NCBI GenBank assembly: GCA_029862185.1
Contig: JAOTXX010000025.1
Span: forward strand, 1 to 50,744
Length of the DNA: 50,744 bases
Reading direction: 5' to 3'
Source: Myxococcales bacterium
GTDB taxonomy: Bacteria > Myxococcota_A > Polyangia > Polyangiales > Houyiibacteriaceae
This document shows positions 1-8,993 of this stretch, in pieces. Both the position numbers and the translations under genes were made by a program. The notes below the pieces were generated by a model. That model was not told the DNA's origin. It saw nothing but the letters and a program-made list of their open reading frames with translations, and did no database searches. Positions within the stretch are counted from its first letter, which is position 1. Each line of letters opens with the position of its first letter.

Positions 1-395
1 CGTTACGGACCTCGACGAACGCGTACACCCTCTCGTCATGCGGTCCAAAAACCGAGGACGCCGCGAGCGGCTCGCGACGCTTTACCTCGGGCGCCGTGAC
101 CAGTCGCTGAATCGTGAGCCCGTCGACGCTCTCGAGCTCGGGCTCGAAGGACGGAGATGTTTCGATCGGCTTCGCTTCGGCCGGTGTTGCCTCGACGAAG
201 TCCGCGACCGGCGGCTCGGGCTTCTTCTCTTCGATGGGCTTTGGCACGACGGCCGGCACGGTCGAAGTCAGCATGGCTTGAGTTGGTTTGTCTCGATCGA
301 TCGACTCGGGTTTCTGCGGCTCTGCGGGACTGCACGCTACGGTGACCAGCAGGGCGACGAGGAAGGGAATGGTGATGTTGGGCACGATGTTCATG
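1..395 (-). CDS. Lipoprotein, C-terminal part off the window (possible DUF2914 protein)
   Basis: The gene runs off the left edge, so only the first 131 residues are visible. The ATG at 395 follows a strong GGAGG ribosome site. The protein begins with a hydrophobic stretch ending in LLVTVAC, a lipobox-like signal that would put the mature N-terminal Cys at about residue 20. Next comes a Pro/Glu/Lys-rich linker typical of surface lipoproteins. The last visible residues (GPHDERVYAFVEV) look like the start of a DUF2914-type beta domain. That last point is a guess from a short stretch. The frame is open to the window edge with no stop. It lies downstream of the NUDIX gene on the same strand, 104 bases away. 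Confidence 0.7.
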
Positions 396-499
396 GGACC
401 TCCTGCCTGAGGACACAGCACGCTCCATGCCAATCGAAATTCCCAAGCTTTTGGCCCGTTGGCGCTCGTTCGCCGTGTCAGCTGCGACGCGGCCGTGTG

Positions 500-1048
500 T
501 CAGCGGCCACGATTCATCTCACCGCCGTGCCCCGGTGGATTCCGAAACGGCACGAACGACTCCGCGCCTCGCACTCGTTGAAAATGGTCGATCGCCCAGT
601 GGACCGAAGGAAAAGCCAGATCGGTGGCCGGCAAGTCGTCGAAACTGAAGAGCCCCACCTCTTCGCTCTCGATCCCAGCCGTGACGTCCGGCGAGATCAA
701 GCGGGCACGATAGAAGAGTTGAAGCTGGCTGATGTGGCGCAGGCTGTACACCGCAAGAAGGTCGATGATTTCGAGCTTTGCACAGGCTTCTTCCCACGCC
801 TCGCGCGATGCGCCTTCTTCGGGGGTCTCGCCGAGCTCCATGAAACCCGCGGGCAAGGTCCAGAAACCGCGGCGCGGTTCGATCGCGCGCTTGCACATCA
901 GCAACTTGTCTTCCCAGGTCGCGACCACGCCGACGACGACCTTGGGATTCTCGTAGGCAACGTACTCGCAGTCTGGACAAACCAGTCGCTGACGGTTATC
1001 CCCGGCGGGAACCGTTCGAATGCGGGGACCTTTGTCTCGCTCCGTCAT
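500..1048 (-). CDS. NUDIX hydrolase with half zinc-ribbon N-terminus
   Basis: A 182-residue NUDIX hydrolase, probably a nucleotide-diphosphate or ADP-ribose/NADH-type pyrophosphatase. The N-terminus carries CPDCEYVAYENPKVV, the second half of the zinc-ribbon plus linker seen in NudC-like and Nudix_N_2 proteins; only one CxxC is present. The NUDIX box is clear: G, five residues, E, seven residues, then REAWEEAC. The Gly that normally ends the box is Cys here, while the metal-binding Glu residues are kept. The ATG at 1048 (MTERDKGPRI) is preferred over an upstream in-frame ATG at 1141, which would add a low-complexity tail and overlap the divergent ABC gene. Substrate cannot be told from sequence. 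Confidence 0.85.
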   Translation of the reverse strand: MTERDKGPRIRTVPAGDNRQRLVCPDCEYVAYENPKVVVGVVATWEDKLLMCKRAIEPRRGFWTLPAGFMELGETPEEGASREAWEEACAKLEIIDLLAVYSLRHISQLQLFYRARLISPDVTAGIESEEVGLFSFDDLPATDLAFPSVHWAIDHFQRVRGAESFVPFRNPPGHGGEMNRGR

Positions 1049-1131
1049 GAACCAAACACGCCTGCGGAGTGGTACCACGGAGCTTGCGGGCGGGCTATGG
1101 CGTGAAGCGACGGGCGCTCTAGACTCGGCCG

Positions 1132-2949
1132 ATGGATGCACGACCCCGGCTCGATCGGCCTCAGCTTCTCGGCGTGTTTCGCCAGTTGAAGCAAGGGTTC
1201 GGTCTAGTGTGGACGACCAGTCACGCCTTGAGCTTCGCGCTCGGGCTGCTGAGCTTGGTCGCCGGTGTGATCCCTGCGGCAGCCGCTTGGGTGGGGAAGC
1301 TCATCGTCGATGCCGTGGTCCGCGCAGCCGAAACGGGTGCGACCGAAGACCAGCAGGCCGCGTTGACCTGGGTGTTGCTGGAGCTCGGTCTGGTGGCTGT
1401 CATGGCGGGCGCACAAAAGGGGCTGAGCACCTGTAACCAGCTCCTGCGTGCACTACTGGGGCAACGGGTCAACGAGATGATTCTCGAGAAAGCGCTGACC
1501 CTCGACCTGGCGGCCTTCGAAGACTCGGAGCTCTACGATCGAATGACGCGCGCTCGACGCGAAGCATCCCAGCGGCCGCTCAGCTTGGTGATGCGGAGCT
1601 TCCAGCTCGCGCAGCATTCGTTCTCGCTAATCGCGTACGGCGGGCTTCTGCTTCAGCTATCCGTCTGGGCCCTGGCGGTCCTGGTGGTTGCCGCCATTCC
1701 TTCGTTCTTCGTCGAGACGCGATTTTCGGCAGACGCGTTTAGGCTCTTCACGTGGCGCGCTCCAGAAACACGAAAACAGAATTACCTCGAGGTGCTGCTC
1801 GCCCGTGAAGACTTCGCCAAGGAGGTCAAGCTCTTCGACCTCGGCCCCGTTTTTCTCGACCGGTACCGCGAAATCTTTCGCGAGCTGTATGTCGAGGATC
1901 GCGCGCTCACCCTGCGTCGGGGTGCTTGGAGCTTCCTGCTCGGTCTATTGAGCACGGCGGCCTTCTACGGCGCGTATGCCTGGATCGCCATCGAGACGAT
2001 CGCCAAACGCATCACGCTCGGTGACATGACGATGTATCTCCTGGTGTTCAAGCAGGGGCAATCCGCGTTGGCGTCGATCCTCACCTCCATTGGAGGGATG
2101 TACGAAGACAGTCTCTACCTCTCGAACCTCTACGAGTACCTCGACTACGAGTCGCCGGACGAAGGCGGCTCCGCAACCAAAGGCCCAAAGCCAGGAGATG
2201 GCATTCGATTCCAGAACGTGAGCTTCACCTACCCCGGCATTGAAACGCCTGCCCTGCGCAACGTGAACCTGCACCTAAACCCCGGACGCAAGCTCGCCCT
2301 GGTCGGCGAGAATGGGGCCGGAAAAACCACCCTGATCAAGTTGCTCACCCGGCTTTACCAGCCGACCGAGGGCCGGATTACCCTGGATGGGCTCGAGCTC
2401 AACGCATGGAGTCTCGATGTCCTTCGAAAACGCATCGGCGTGATCTTTCAAGACTTCGTGCGCTACCAGCTCGTCGCGGGCGAGAACGTCGGCGTCGGCG
2501 ACGTGCAAGGCTTCAGCGACTCGAAGCGATGGCAGACCGCTGCCGAAAAGGGCATGGCCCACGAGTTCATCGAGCGGCTCCCATCGGGCTACGAGACACA
2601 GCTTGGTCGTTGGTTCGAAGACGGGCACGAGCTCTCGCTCGGTCAATGGCAAAAGATCGCGCTCTCACGAGCGTTCATGCGCGACGAGGCGGATATCTTA
2701 GTCCTCGATGAACCGACGGCCTCGATGGACGCAGAAGCGGAGGCCACGGTCTTCGAACGCTTCGGCCGCCTCGCCAAAGACAAGATGGTGATTCTGATCT
2801 CGCATCGATTCTCGACGGTCCGAATTGCCGACGAAATCGTGGTGCTCGAACGCGGCCAGGTGACCGAGCGAGGTACGCACCAATCCCTGATGAACCAAGA
2901 CGGCAAGTACGCGCACCTGTTCACGCTCCAAGCCGCGGGCTATCGCTAG
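1132..2949 (+). CDS. ABC exporter half-transporter (fused membrane and ATPase domains)
   Basis: A 605-residue fused ABC exporter. The N-terminal half (about 25-330) holds hydrophobic segments of an exporter membrane domain. The ATPase half shows Walker A GENGAGKTT (392-400), Q-loop IFQDF (about 438-442), signature LSLGQ (501-505), Walker B ILVLDEP (522-528), D-loop SMD and H-loop ISHRF (H558). All catalytic positions are intact. The Q-loop region and insertion resemble the NisT/SpaT peptide-exporter branch, but no peptide precursor, modification enzyme or peptidase domain is nearby, so the cargo is unknown. It would work as a homodimer in the inner membrane. It is divergent from the NUDIX gene and convergent with fadJ, whose stop lies 15 bases away. 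Confidence 0.88.
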   Translation: MDARPRLDRPQLLGVFRQLKQGFGLVWTTSHALSFALGLLSLVAGVIPAAAAWVGKLIVDAVVRAAETGATEDQQAALTWVLLELGLVAVMAGAQKGLSTCNQLLRALLGQRVNEMILEKALTLDLAAFEDSELYDRMTRARREASQRPLSLVMRSFQLAQHSFSLIAYGGLLLQLSVWALAVLVVAAIPSFFVETRFSADAFRLFTWRAPETRKQNYLEVLLAREDFAKEVKLFDLGPVFLDRYREIFRELYVEDRALTLRRGAWSFLLGLLSTAAFYGAYAWIAIETIAKRITLGDMTMYLLVFKQGQSALASILTSIGGMYEDSLYLSNLYEYLDYESPDEGGSATKGPKPGDGIRFQNVSFTYPGIETPALRNVNLHLNPGRKLALVGENGAGKTTLIKLLTRLYQPTEGRITLDGLELNAWSLDVLRKRIGVIFQDFVRYQLVAGENVGVGDVQGFSDSKRWQTAAEKGMAHEFIERLPSGYETQLGRWFEDGHELSLGQWQKIALSRAFMRDEADILVLDEPTASMDAEAEATVFERFGRLAKDKMVILISHRFSTVRIADEIVVLERGQVTERGTHQSLMNQDGKYAHLFTLQAAGYR

Positions 2950-2964
2950 AGACCGACGCAGTCG

Positions 2965-5151
2965 CTAAGAATAGAAGGACCGCCCTTTGGCGGCCATGTC
3001 GCGAAGAAGCTTCGGCGGCTCGAATCGCGCTCCGTAGCGAGCGCTGAGCGAGTCGGCGTCGCGAACGAACTCGGAGAGCCCGTAGTTGTCGATGTAAGTG
3101 AACGGGCCACCCGTGAACGCTGGGAACCCGACCGCCATGATGACTCCGACGTCGCCGTCGCGGACGTCGGTGATGACGCCCTGCTCGAGACAGCGGGCGG
3201 CTTCCAAACACTGCGTAAACAAGTAGCGCTGTCGCACGACCTCGGCGCTCGGCTGCTGGTCGTTTCGCGCTATCCAGGGGCTCATCGCGGTGCTGAGCTC
3301 GGGCCACAGATTCTTACCCGTCTCGTGGTAGTCGTAGAATCCGCCCGGGGCGCGGGGGGTTCCGTCTTCTTTTGCGGGTGGGTGGGCGCCCCATCGATCG
3401 TGGTCTTCGATCAGCGACGCGATGATCGCCTGCGCCGGAGACGGCTCCCACTTCTTCCCGGCAGCACGGGCGTCCTTCTCGGCCTGCTTGGCGACCTTAT
3501 GCATCGTGCCGAGCCCGACTTGGTCCGAGATGCCGAGCGGCGGCATGGGCATGCCGGCTGACTTGGCTGCGTTCTCGATCAATGCGGGTTTCACACCTTC
3601 GACCAGAAGGTGATTGCCTTCCGAAATGAACGTGCCGAACACACGGCTCGTGTAGAAACCAGGGCTGTCGTTGACGACGATACCGGCCTTTTTGATCTTG
3701 AGAATGTAGTCCCAGGCCTTCGCTAGCGTCGTCTGCGAGGTCTCTTTGCCCACGACGATCTCGACCATCTGCATCCGCTCGACGGGCGAAAAGAAGTGCA
3801 GGCCGATGAAGTTCTTTGGGCGGCTCGACGCCTTTGCGAGATCGGTGATGGGCAGGCCCGAGGTGTTGGATGCGAAAATTGCGGCGTCGCCGAGTTGGTC
3901 GTCGGAGGCTTTCGTGACCCGAGCCTTGATGTCCCGGTCTTCGAAGACGGCCTCGACGACGAGGTCACAGCCCTTCAAATCCTTATAGTCGGCGCTCGGG
4001 TGGATCCGGCCGAGTATCCCCTCGACCCGATCCGCCGTGGTTCGGCCCTTCGCAAGGCGGCGTTCGAGGGTCTGGGCAACCTTCTTCTTGCCACGCTCGG
4101 CGCTGGCCAGGTCCCGATCGAGTAAGACGACGTCGATCCCCGCCTTTGCAGAAACGTGAGCGATGCCCTGCCCCATCAGGCCGGCGCCGATGATGCCAAC
4201 TTTCTTCACGTCGAAGCGGGGCACGCCCTTGGGTCTGCGCGCGCCCTTTTGACACTCTTGAAGGCTGAAGAACAGCGTACGGAGCATGCTGCGCGCCGTC
4301 GGGTCCTGAAGGACGCGAATGAACTGTCGCGTCTCCACCTTGCCGGCCCGGTCCATTGGAAGCCCGAGGCCTTCATAGACCGACTGCAGGATCGCTTGCT
4401 GCGAAGGCATGTTTCCGAATGTGGCCGCGTGGGTCATCGCGTTTGAGCCCATCAGGGTTTGCGCAAAGGCCACCGAGCCGGCGCCGCCACCAGGCACGTC
4501 GTAGCGCTTCCGGTCCCAGGGTTGCGTCGCATTGCCGTGCTCTTGGATCCATTTCTTCGCGGCCGGGATCAAGTTTGCCGACTCGACCAGCTCGTCCACG
4601 AGGCCCTGTTCGAGCGCCTGGTCGGGGCCTAGCTGCTTCCCCTGCATGATGAGCCCAAGCGCGCCCTGCAAACCGATCAGGCGCGGAAGCCGCTGCGTGC
4701 CACCGGCGCCCGGCATCAAGCCGAGACCCGCCTCGGGCAAACCCACCTGCGCGTGCCGCTGATCGACCAGAATCCTGCGGTGGCAGGCGAGCGCGATCTC
4801 GTAGCCACCGCCCAGCGTGACGCCATTGAGCGCAGCGACCACAGGCTTGCCACAGGTTTCCATCCGTCGAAGTTGATCGAGAACCGCGCCCGTGCGCTTC
4901 AAGAGATCGGCCGCATCGATGGGCCCGGAGCCCAGCGATTCGAGTTGCTGAAGGTCACCCCCAGCGACGAAGACGCCCTGCTTGCCCGACGTGACAATAA
5001 TGCCCTTCACCTGGTCGTCCGCCACGGCCTTCTCGATCGCCACGCTGAGCTCGGCGAGCGCGTCGCCGCTGAGCACGTTCATCGGGCGCTCCTTGTCGTC
5101 CCAGCTGAGGATCGCCGCTCCGTCTTCCACCCGATAGTCGATAATCGCCAT
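2965..5151 (-). CDS. fadJ: Bifunctional enoyl-CoA hydratase / 3-hydroxyacyl-CoA dehydrogenase
   Basis: The 728-residue multifunctional alpha subunit of beta-oxidation, close to the FadB/FadJ family length (714-729). The crotonase domain has both expected Glu-bearing motifs, GGGYEIALA and GLPEAGLGLMPGAGGTQRL. The second half starts with a Rossmann motif KVGIIGAGLMGQGIAHV near residue 315, followed by the dehydrogenase His motif FIGLHFFSPVERM and two C-terminal dehydrogenase domains. It would hydrate enoyl-CoA and oxidise the hydroxyacyl-CoA with NAD. The start ATG at 5151 lies 4 bases after the thiolase stop, so the two genes are one operon in thiolase-first order as in fadI-fadJ. FadB and FadJ cannot be separated by eye. 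Confidence 0.92.
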   Translation of the reverse strand: MAIIDYRVEDGAAILSWDDKERPMNVLSGDALAELSVAIEKAVADDQVKGIIVTSGKQGVFVAGGDLQQLESLGSGPIDAADLLKRTGAVLDQLRRMETCGKPVVAALNGVTLGGGYEIALACHRRILVDQRHAQVGLPEAGLGLMPGAGGTQRLPRLIGLQGALGLIMQGKQLGPDQALEQGLVDELVESANLIPAAKKWIQEHGNATQPWDRKRYDVPGGGAGSVAFAQTLMGSNAMTHAATFGNMPSQQAILQSVYEGLGLPMDRAGKVETRQFIRVLQDPTARSMLRTLFFSLQECQKGARRPKGVPRFDVKKVGIIGAGLMGQGIAHVSAKAGIDVVLLDRDLASAERGKKKVAQTLERRLAKGRTTADRVEGILGRIHPSADYKDLKGCDLVVEAVFEDRDIKARVTKASDDQLGDAAIFASNTSGLPITDLAKASSRPKNFIGLHFFSPVERMQMVEIVVGKETSQTTLAKAWDYILKIKKAGIVVNDSPGFYTSRVFGTFISEGNHLLVEGVKPALIENAAKSAGMPMPPLGISDQVGLGTMHKVAKQAEKDARAAGKKWEPSPAQAIIASLIEDHDRWGAHPPAKEDGTPRAPGGFYDYHETGKNLWPELSTAMSPWIARNDQQPSAEVVRQRYLFTQCLEAARCLEQGVITDVRDGDVGVIMAVGFPAFTGGPFTYIDNYGLSEFVRDADSLSARYGARFEPPKLLRDMAAKGRSFYS

Positions 5152-5155
5152 GGCC

Positions 5156-6367
5156 CTAGACCCGCTCGATGATGGTTGAAGTGCCCATGCCGGCGCCGAC
5201 GCACAAGGTGATCAGCGCGGTGTTGAGGTCGCGCCGCTCGAGCTCGTCGACCATGGTTCCAAGGAGCATCGCTCCGGTGGCCCCCAGCGGATGCCCAAAG
5301 GCAATGGCGCCGCCGTTCACGTTGGTCACCGAGTGGTCGACTCCCATCTCCTCCATGAAGAGAAGACAAACCGCGGAAAACGCCTCGTTGATCTCCCAAA
5401 GATCGATATCGGACGTCTGCATGCCGGCCTTTGCGAGAGCCTTCCTAGTGGCGGGCATTGGACCGGTCAGCATGATGCAAGGCTCGCTGCCGACAGTCGC
5501 AGACCTCACGATCCTCGCGCGCGGCTCGAGGCCAAGGCGCCTGCCAGCGTCCCTGCTGCCGAGCAAGACCGCCGCTGCGCCGTCGACGATACCCGATGAG
5601 TTGCCTGCATGATGGACGTGATCGATCTGCTCGACGTCCGGGTGCTTCTGAATCGCAACCGCATCGAAGCCGAAGTTCCGGCCCATCATCTCGAAACTCG
5701 GTTTTAGGTGCGAGAGGTCTTCGAGAGTCGTGCCCGGTCGCATGTGCTCATCGCGCTCGAGCATGGTGACGCCAATGCAGTCATTCACCGGGACGATCGA
5801 CTTGCCGAAGTAGTCGCCCTCCCATGCGGCTGCCGCGCGACGTTGGCTCTCCACCGCGAAGGAGTCGACGTCTCGACGGCTGTACCCGTACTTGGTCGCG
5901 ATCAGGTCGGCGGCAATCCCCTGAGGCACGAATGATGTATCCCACGCGAGCTCCGGGTCGGTCGACCAGGCGCCGCCCGCAGCGCCCATTGAAATTCGGC
6001 TCATACTCTCCATCCCGCCGCCAACGATGAGATCGACATCGCCGGCTTTCACCTTGGCCGCCGCAACGTTCACGGCTTCGAGGCCCGACGCGCAAAATCG
6101 ATTGAGCTGAACGCCCGGAACGCTGTCGTCGTATCCCGAGATCAAGGCGGCCATTCGACCGACGTTGGCGCCCTGCTCCCCTACGGGTTCGACGCAGCCG
6201 AGAATCACGTCTTCGATCTCCTTGCTGTCGAAGTCCGATCGTTCCGGAAGCGCCCGGAGGACGGTCTTGGCCATGCGCAAAGGCGGTGCATCGGCGAGCG
6301 AGCCGTCCTTCATGCGTCCTTTGCCGCGAGGGGTGCGCACCGCATCGTAGATGAAGCAATCCGTCAT
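5156..6367 (-). CDS. fadA: Acetyl-CoA acyltransferase (beta-ketothiolase)
   Basis: A 403-residue thiolase, the normal family length. It cleaves 3-ketoacyl-CoA to acetyl-CoA and a shortened acyl-CoA. The nucleophile is C92 in NRFCASGLEAV, the catalytic His is H359 in GGAIAFGHPLGATGA, and the second Cys is C389 in CVGAGMGTS. The active-site Asn-Glu motif (EINEAFS) is also present. It is the first gene of the fadA-fadJ operon and has an AGGAACC ribosome site. About 70 bases upstream is a palindrome resembling TetR-type fatty-acid operators. It could act in degradation or as a biosynthetic acetoacetyl-CoA thiolase; coupling to the hydratase/dehydrogenase favours degradation. Confidence 0.92.
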   Translation of the reverse strand: MTDCFIYDAVRTPRGKGRMKDGSLADAPPLRMAKTVLRALPERSDFDSKEIEDVILGCVEPVGEQGANVGRMAALISGYDDSVPGVQLNRFCASGLEAVNVAAAKVKAGDVDLIVGGGMESMSRISMGAAGGAWSTDPELAWDTSFVPQGIAADLIATKYGYSRRDVDSFAVESQRRAAAAWEGDYFGKSIVPVNDCIGVTMLERDEHMRPGTTLEDLSHLKPSFEMMGRNFGFDAVAIQKHPDVEQIDHVHHAGNSSGIVDGAAAVLLGSRDAGRRLGLEPRARIVRSATVGSEPCIMLTGPMPATRKALAKAGMQTSDIDLWEINEAFSAVCLLFMEEMGVDHSVTNVNGGAIAFGHPLGATGAMLLGTMVDELERRDLNTALITLCVGAGMGTSTIIERV

Positions 6368-6434
6368 CGAGGTTCCTTTCGGCGGTTCCGAGCGCGAGGC
6401 TTCGGACGCCTAACCCGGCCGGGCAGGCCGAAAC

Positions 6435-6448
6435 TGAAACGTGTTCTA
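6435..6448. promoter_or_regulatory. Candidate TetR-type operator upstream of fadA
   Basis: The 14-base sequence TGAAACGTGTTCTA fits the palindromic pattern TNNAACNNGTTNNA of the acyl/sterol-CoA regulator KstR. It also resembles the GAAAC-N-GTTT pattern of PsrA, a fatty-acid regulator in Pseudomonas. It lies 68-81 bases before the fadA start, in the only gap ahead of the operon. A match to eight fixed bases would be expected by chance roughly once per 50 kb, so the position is what gives it weight. Confidence 0.35.
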
Positions 6449-6483
6449 GTTTGCGCGGGGCCCGAGCGCAAACAGGCGTGAAT

Positions 6484-7380
6484 TCACTGCCCGAGGGCCC
6501 AGAAAAAGTCTGCTGAGCGTTCTTCTCGCGGCAATTTCAGCTCCGCTTTGAGCTCTTGCTTGGTCACTGGTAGGACCACCGCATAGGGAGCCGCGCCGCG
6601 CTTTGCCGCTCGGTCCGGGATGCCTAGGCCCCGCTTTACATGCACCCGGCCGGCAAATACCACCATCTTGGCAGGCCCATCTGCCCGCCCAAGCGTCTCG
6701 GCCACGCGCGAACCCATGGTCTCATCCCAAACCACCTGCGCCTGGTAGTACCGATCGACCCCGTCTTCCGCCGCGTGCTCCCCGACGTCGAACTCGGCGT
6801 CGAAAAGGCCCCGGTGTTCTTGGTTCGCGAGGTCGAGCTCCGGCAAGTCCGACGCCAGCTCCGGAGGTAGCCCGTCGACACCATCCTTTGCAACGGCAAA
6901 GGCAAGCTCCTTCGGGGCGTTGAGTGCAACGACCTCGATGCCTCGGTTCCGCGCGTACTCGAGGATCGGACGATACATGCTGAAGTCGAAGCCCCAGCGC
7001 TTGTCATACTCGGTGTCGCGCCGGAGCACGGTCTCGTCGATCTCTCCGGCGCTCCATTTGTCGAGCGGCTCCTGGAATGGAACTTGGAACATCTCCATTC
7101 CGATCGCGAGGGATGCCTCGTCCCGATGCAGCTGCCGAAGGATCGCATACTGTGCGCCGTGATCGCCGGGACGGTCGTGACGCTCACCCACATAGATAAC
7201 CGCCTTCGTTCGAAGGGCGGCGAGAAACGCCTCCGGTTCGATCGACTTCCCGGTCGCCGCGTCGACCAGGGAAATCGGCGCTGATTGGCTGCGGACGATC
7301 GACTCGGCCGTCTGCGGGTCGGGCTTCACCGCACCCGCGCAGCCAGCGCAGACCAGCAATAGCAGCGCCCCGAGCCTCAT
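6484..7380 (-). CDS. ChaN-like haem-binding lipoprotein
   Basis: A 298-residue lipoprotein of the ChaN / haem-binding uptake family (PF04187). The signal peptide ends in VCAGC with the lipid-carrying Cys at residue 14. The family signature VIYVGERHDRPGDHGAQ and the downstream IGMEMFQ are both present. ChaN family members are outer-membrane-associated lipoproteins linked to haem iron uptake. The ATG at 7380 overlaps the oligoribonuclease stop by 4 bases (ATGA), so it is translationally coupled to orn. No TonB receptor lies near it, so the uptake role rests on family only. Confidence 0.85.
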   Translation of the reverse strand: MRLGALLLLVCAGCAGAVKPDPQTAESIVRSQSAPISLVDAATGKSIEPEAFLAALRTKAVIYVGERHDRPGDHGAQYAILRQLHRDEASLAIGMEMFQVPFQEPLDKWSAGEIDETVLRRDTEYDKRWGFDFSMYRPILEYARNRGIEVVALNAPKELAFAVAKDGVDGLPPELASDLPELDLANQEHRGLFDAEFDVGEHAAEDGVDRYYQAQVVWDETMGSRVAETLGRADGPAKMVVFAGRVHVKRGLGIPDRAAKRGAAPYAVVLPVTKQELKAELKLPREERSADFFWALGQ

Positions 7381-7922
7381 GATTCCGGGGGAAGGAACAA
7401 GGCCTTCCGGTAATACTTGAGCTCTTCGATCGACTCCATCAGATCGTCCATCGCACGATGGCTGCCCTTCTTCGTGGGGCGCCCGGCGTATTGTGTCGGG
7501 TACCAGCGCCGCGCGAGCTCTTTGATGGTCGAAACGTCGACATTGCGGTAGTGGAGCCAGTCCTCGACCTCGGGAAGGTAACGGGCGACGAAGCGGCGGT
7601 CTTGATGAATCGAGTTGCCGGCAAGGGGTGCTTTGTTCTTCTTGGTGTGTTCCGAGAAGAAGCCGAGAAGCGCGGCAGACGCCTGCGCCTCGTCGACGGT
7701 CGACTCGCGAACGCGCTGGGTCAGACCTGACTCGCCGTGGTGCTTCGTATTCCAGTCATCCATCGCAGAGAGGACCTCGTCCGACTGATGCAGCACCAGA
7801 TCGGGCCCCTCAGCGACGACGTTGAGCTCGCCATCGGTAATGAGGACCGCGACCTCCAAGATGCGCTCGGTCTCGGGCTCGAGCCCGGACATCTCCATAT
7901 CCATCCAAACGATAGCCGACAT
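7377..7922 (-). CDS. orn: Oligoribonuclease
   Basis: A 181-residue DEDD-family 3'-5' exoribonuclease, the same length as E. coli Orn, which degrades 2-5-mer RNAs and pGpG. Motif I is WMDMEMSGL with the catalytic Asp/Glu, the central Asp lies in SIHQDRRFVARYLP, and the C-terminal motif is SHRAMDDLMESIEELKYYR with the general-base His and Asp. The ATG at 7922 (MSAIVWMDMEMSG) is chosen because family members start here; an upstream start would add 44 unrelated residues. It is divergent from cysD and coupled to the ChaN-like gene. Confidence 0.95.
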   Translation of the reverse strand: MSAIVWMDMEMSGLEPETERILEVAVLITDGELNVVAEGPDLVLHQSDEVLSAMDDWNTKHHGESGLTQRVRESTVDEAQASAALLGFFSEHTKKNKAPLAGNSIHQDRRFVARYLPEVEDWLHYRNVDVSTIKELARRWYPTQYAGRPTKKGSHRAMDDLMESIEELKYYRKALFLPPES

Positions 7923-7984
7923 TTGATGCAGTCCGCTTCTTAGCACGACGCCCCGCGCGTTGCTTTCACCAGGGAGGTTCGGGA

Positions 7985-8012
7985 TTGAACTCGCGCAAAT
8001 CTCGCGTATAGA
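7985..8012 (+). promoter_or_regulatory. Probable sigma-70-type promoter of cysDN
   Basis: TTGAAC (7985-7990), a 16-base spacer, then TATAGA (8007-8012). Each box matches its consensus at four of six bases. Transcription would start near 8019, leaving about 30 bases before the GTG start of cysD. No riboswitch was recognised in the leader. Confidence 0.45.
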
Positions 8013-8048
8013 CTGGCGTCCAATCGACGTCTGCCCTAGGAAAAGCCG

Positions 8049-8963
8049 GTGCAAGCAAGCGCGCGCAAACTAAGCCAGCTCCGCCAACTCGAAGCGGAGA
8101 GCATTCAAATCATCCGCGAAGCGGCAGCCGAGTTCGATAATCCGGTCATGATGTATTCGGTCGGGAAAGACTCCTCGGTCATGCTTCGGCTGGCCGAAAA
8201 GGCGTTCGCTCCCGGGCCACTTCCCTTTCCCTTGCTCCACGTCGATACCACCTGGAAGTTCCAGGACATGTATCGGTACCGCGACAAGATCGAGGCGACC
8301 GTCCAGGCCGAGTTGATCAAGTACACCAACCCCGAAGGGGTCGCGATGGGGATCAATCCCTTCGACTTCGGCAGCAAGAAGTACACCGACGTCATGAAGA
8401 CCGAGGCTCTGAAGCAAGCGCTCTCGAAGTATGAGTTCGACTGCGCATTTGGCGGCGCGCGGCGCGACGAAGAGAAGTCTCGGGCCAAAGAACGCATTTT
8501 TTCGTTCCGCGACAGCCACCATCAGTGGGACCCGAAGAACCAGCGCCCGGAGCTCTGGAATGTCTTCAACGCGAAAATCAAAAAGGGCGAGAACGTCCGC
8601 GTGTTCCCTTTGAGCAACTGGACGGAGCTCGACGTTTGGCTTTACGTCTGGCTCGAAGACATTCCGGTCGTGCCTCTGTACTTCGCAAAGGAGCGGCCGG
8701 TGGTCGAGCGCTCGGGAACCTGGATCCTGGTCGATGACGACCGCATGCGGCTCGAACCCGGTGAAGAGCCGACGATGAAAAAGGTGCGCTTTCGGACGCT
8801 CGGCTGCTATCCGCTCAGCGGGGCGGTCGAATCGGTGGCCGATACGGTGCCCAAAGTCATCCAAGAAATGCTCCTCAACCGCTTCTCGGAGAGGCAGGGA
8901 CGTCTCATCGACTTCGACGAAGAGGGGTCGATGGAAGTCAAGAAGCGCGAGGGCTACTTCTAG
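8049..8963 (+). CDS. cysD: Sulfate adenylyltransferase subunit 2
   Basis: The 304-residue small (catalytic) subunit of ATP sulfurylase; E. coli CysD has 302. It makes adenosine phosphosulfate (APS) from ATP and sulfate, driven by GTP hydrolysis in CysN. The PP-loop motif [13 protein letters not shown] is near residue 38, followed by [14 protein letters not shown] and [16 protein letters not shown], all typical. The C-terminus ends KREGYF as is usual. The start is a GTG with AGGA upstream. It lies 30 bases before cysN in the same direction, so it is the first gene of a sulfate-activation operon. Confidence 0.95.
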   Translation: MQASARKLSQLRQLEAESIQIIREAAAEFDNPVMMYSVGKDSSVMLRLAEKAFAPGPLPFPLLHVDTTWKFQDMYRYRDKIEATVQAELIKYTNPEGVAMGINPFDFGSKKYTDVMKTEALKQALSKYEFDCAFGGARRDEEKSRAKERIFSFRDSHHQWDPKNQRPELWNVFNAKIKKGENVRVFPLSNWTELDVWLYVWLEDIPVVPLYFAKERPVVERSGTWILVDDDRMRLEPGEEPTMKKVRFRTLGCYPLSGAVESVADTVPKVIQEMLLNRFSERQGRLIDFDEEGSMEVKKREGYF

Positions 8964-8993
8964 GCCCAGCGCGGGGCTCTTCTAGGGAATGCC

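Noticed and set aside
38-1105. 355-codon plus-strand frame over the lipoprotein and NUDIX genes
   Set aside because: Shadow of two clear minus-strand genes; codon pattern and composition fit GC-rich antisense noise.
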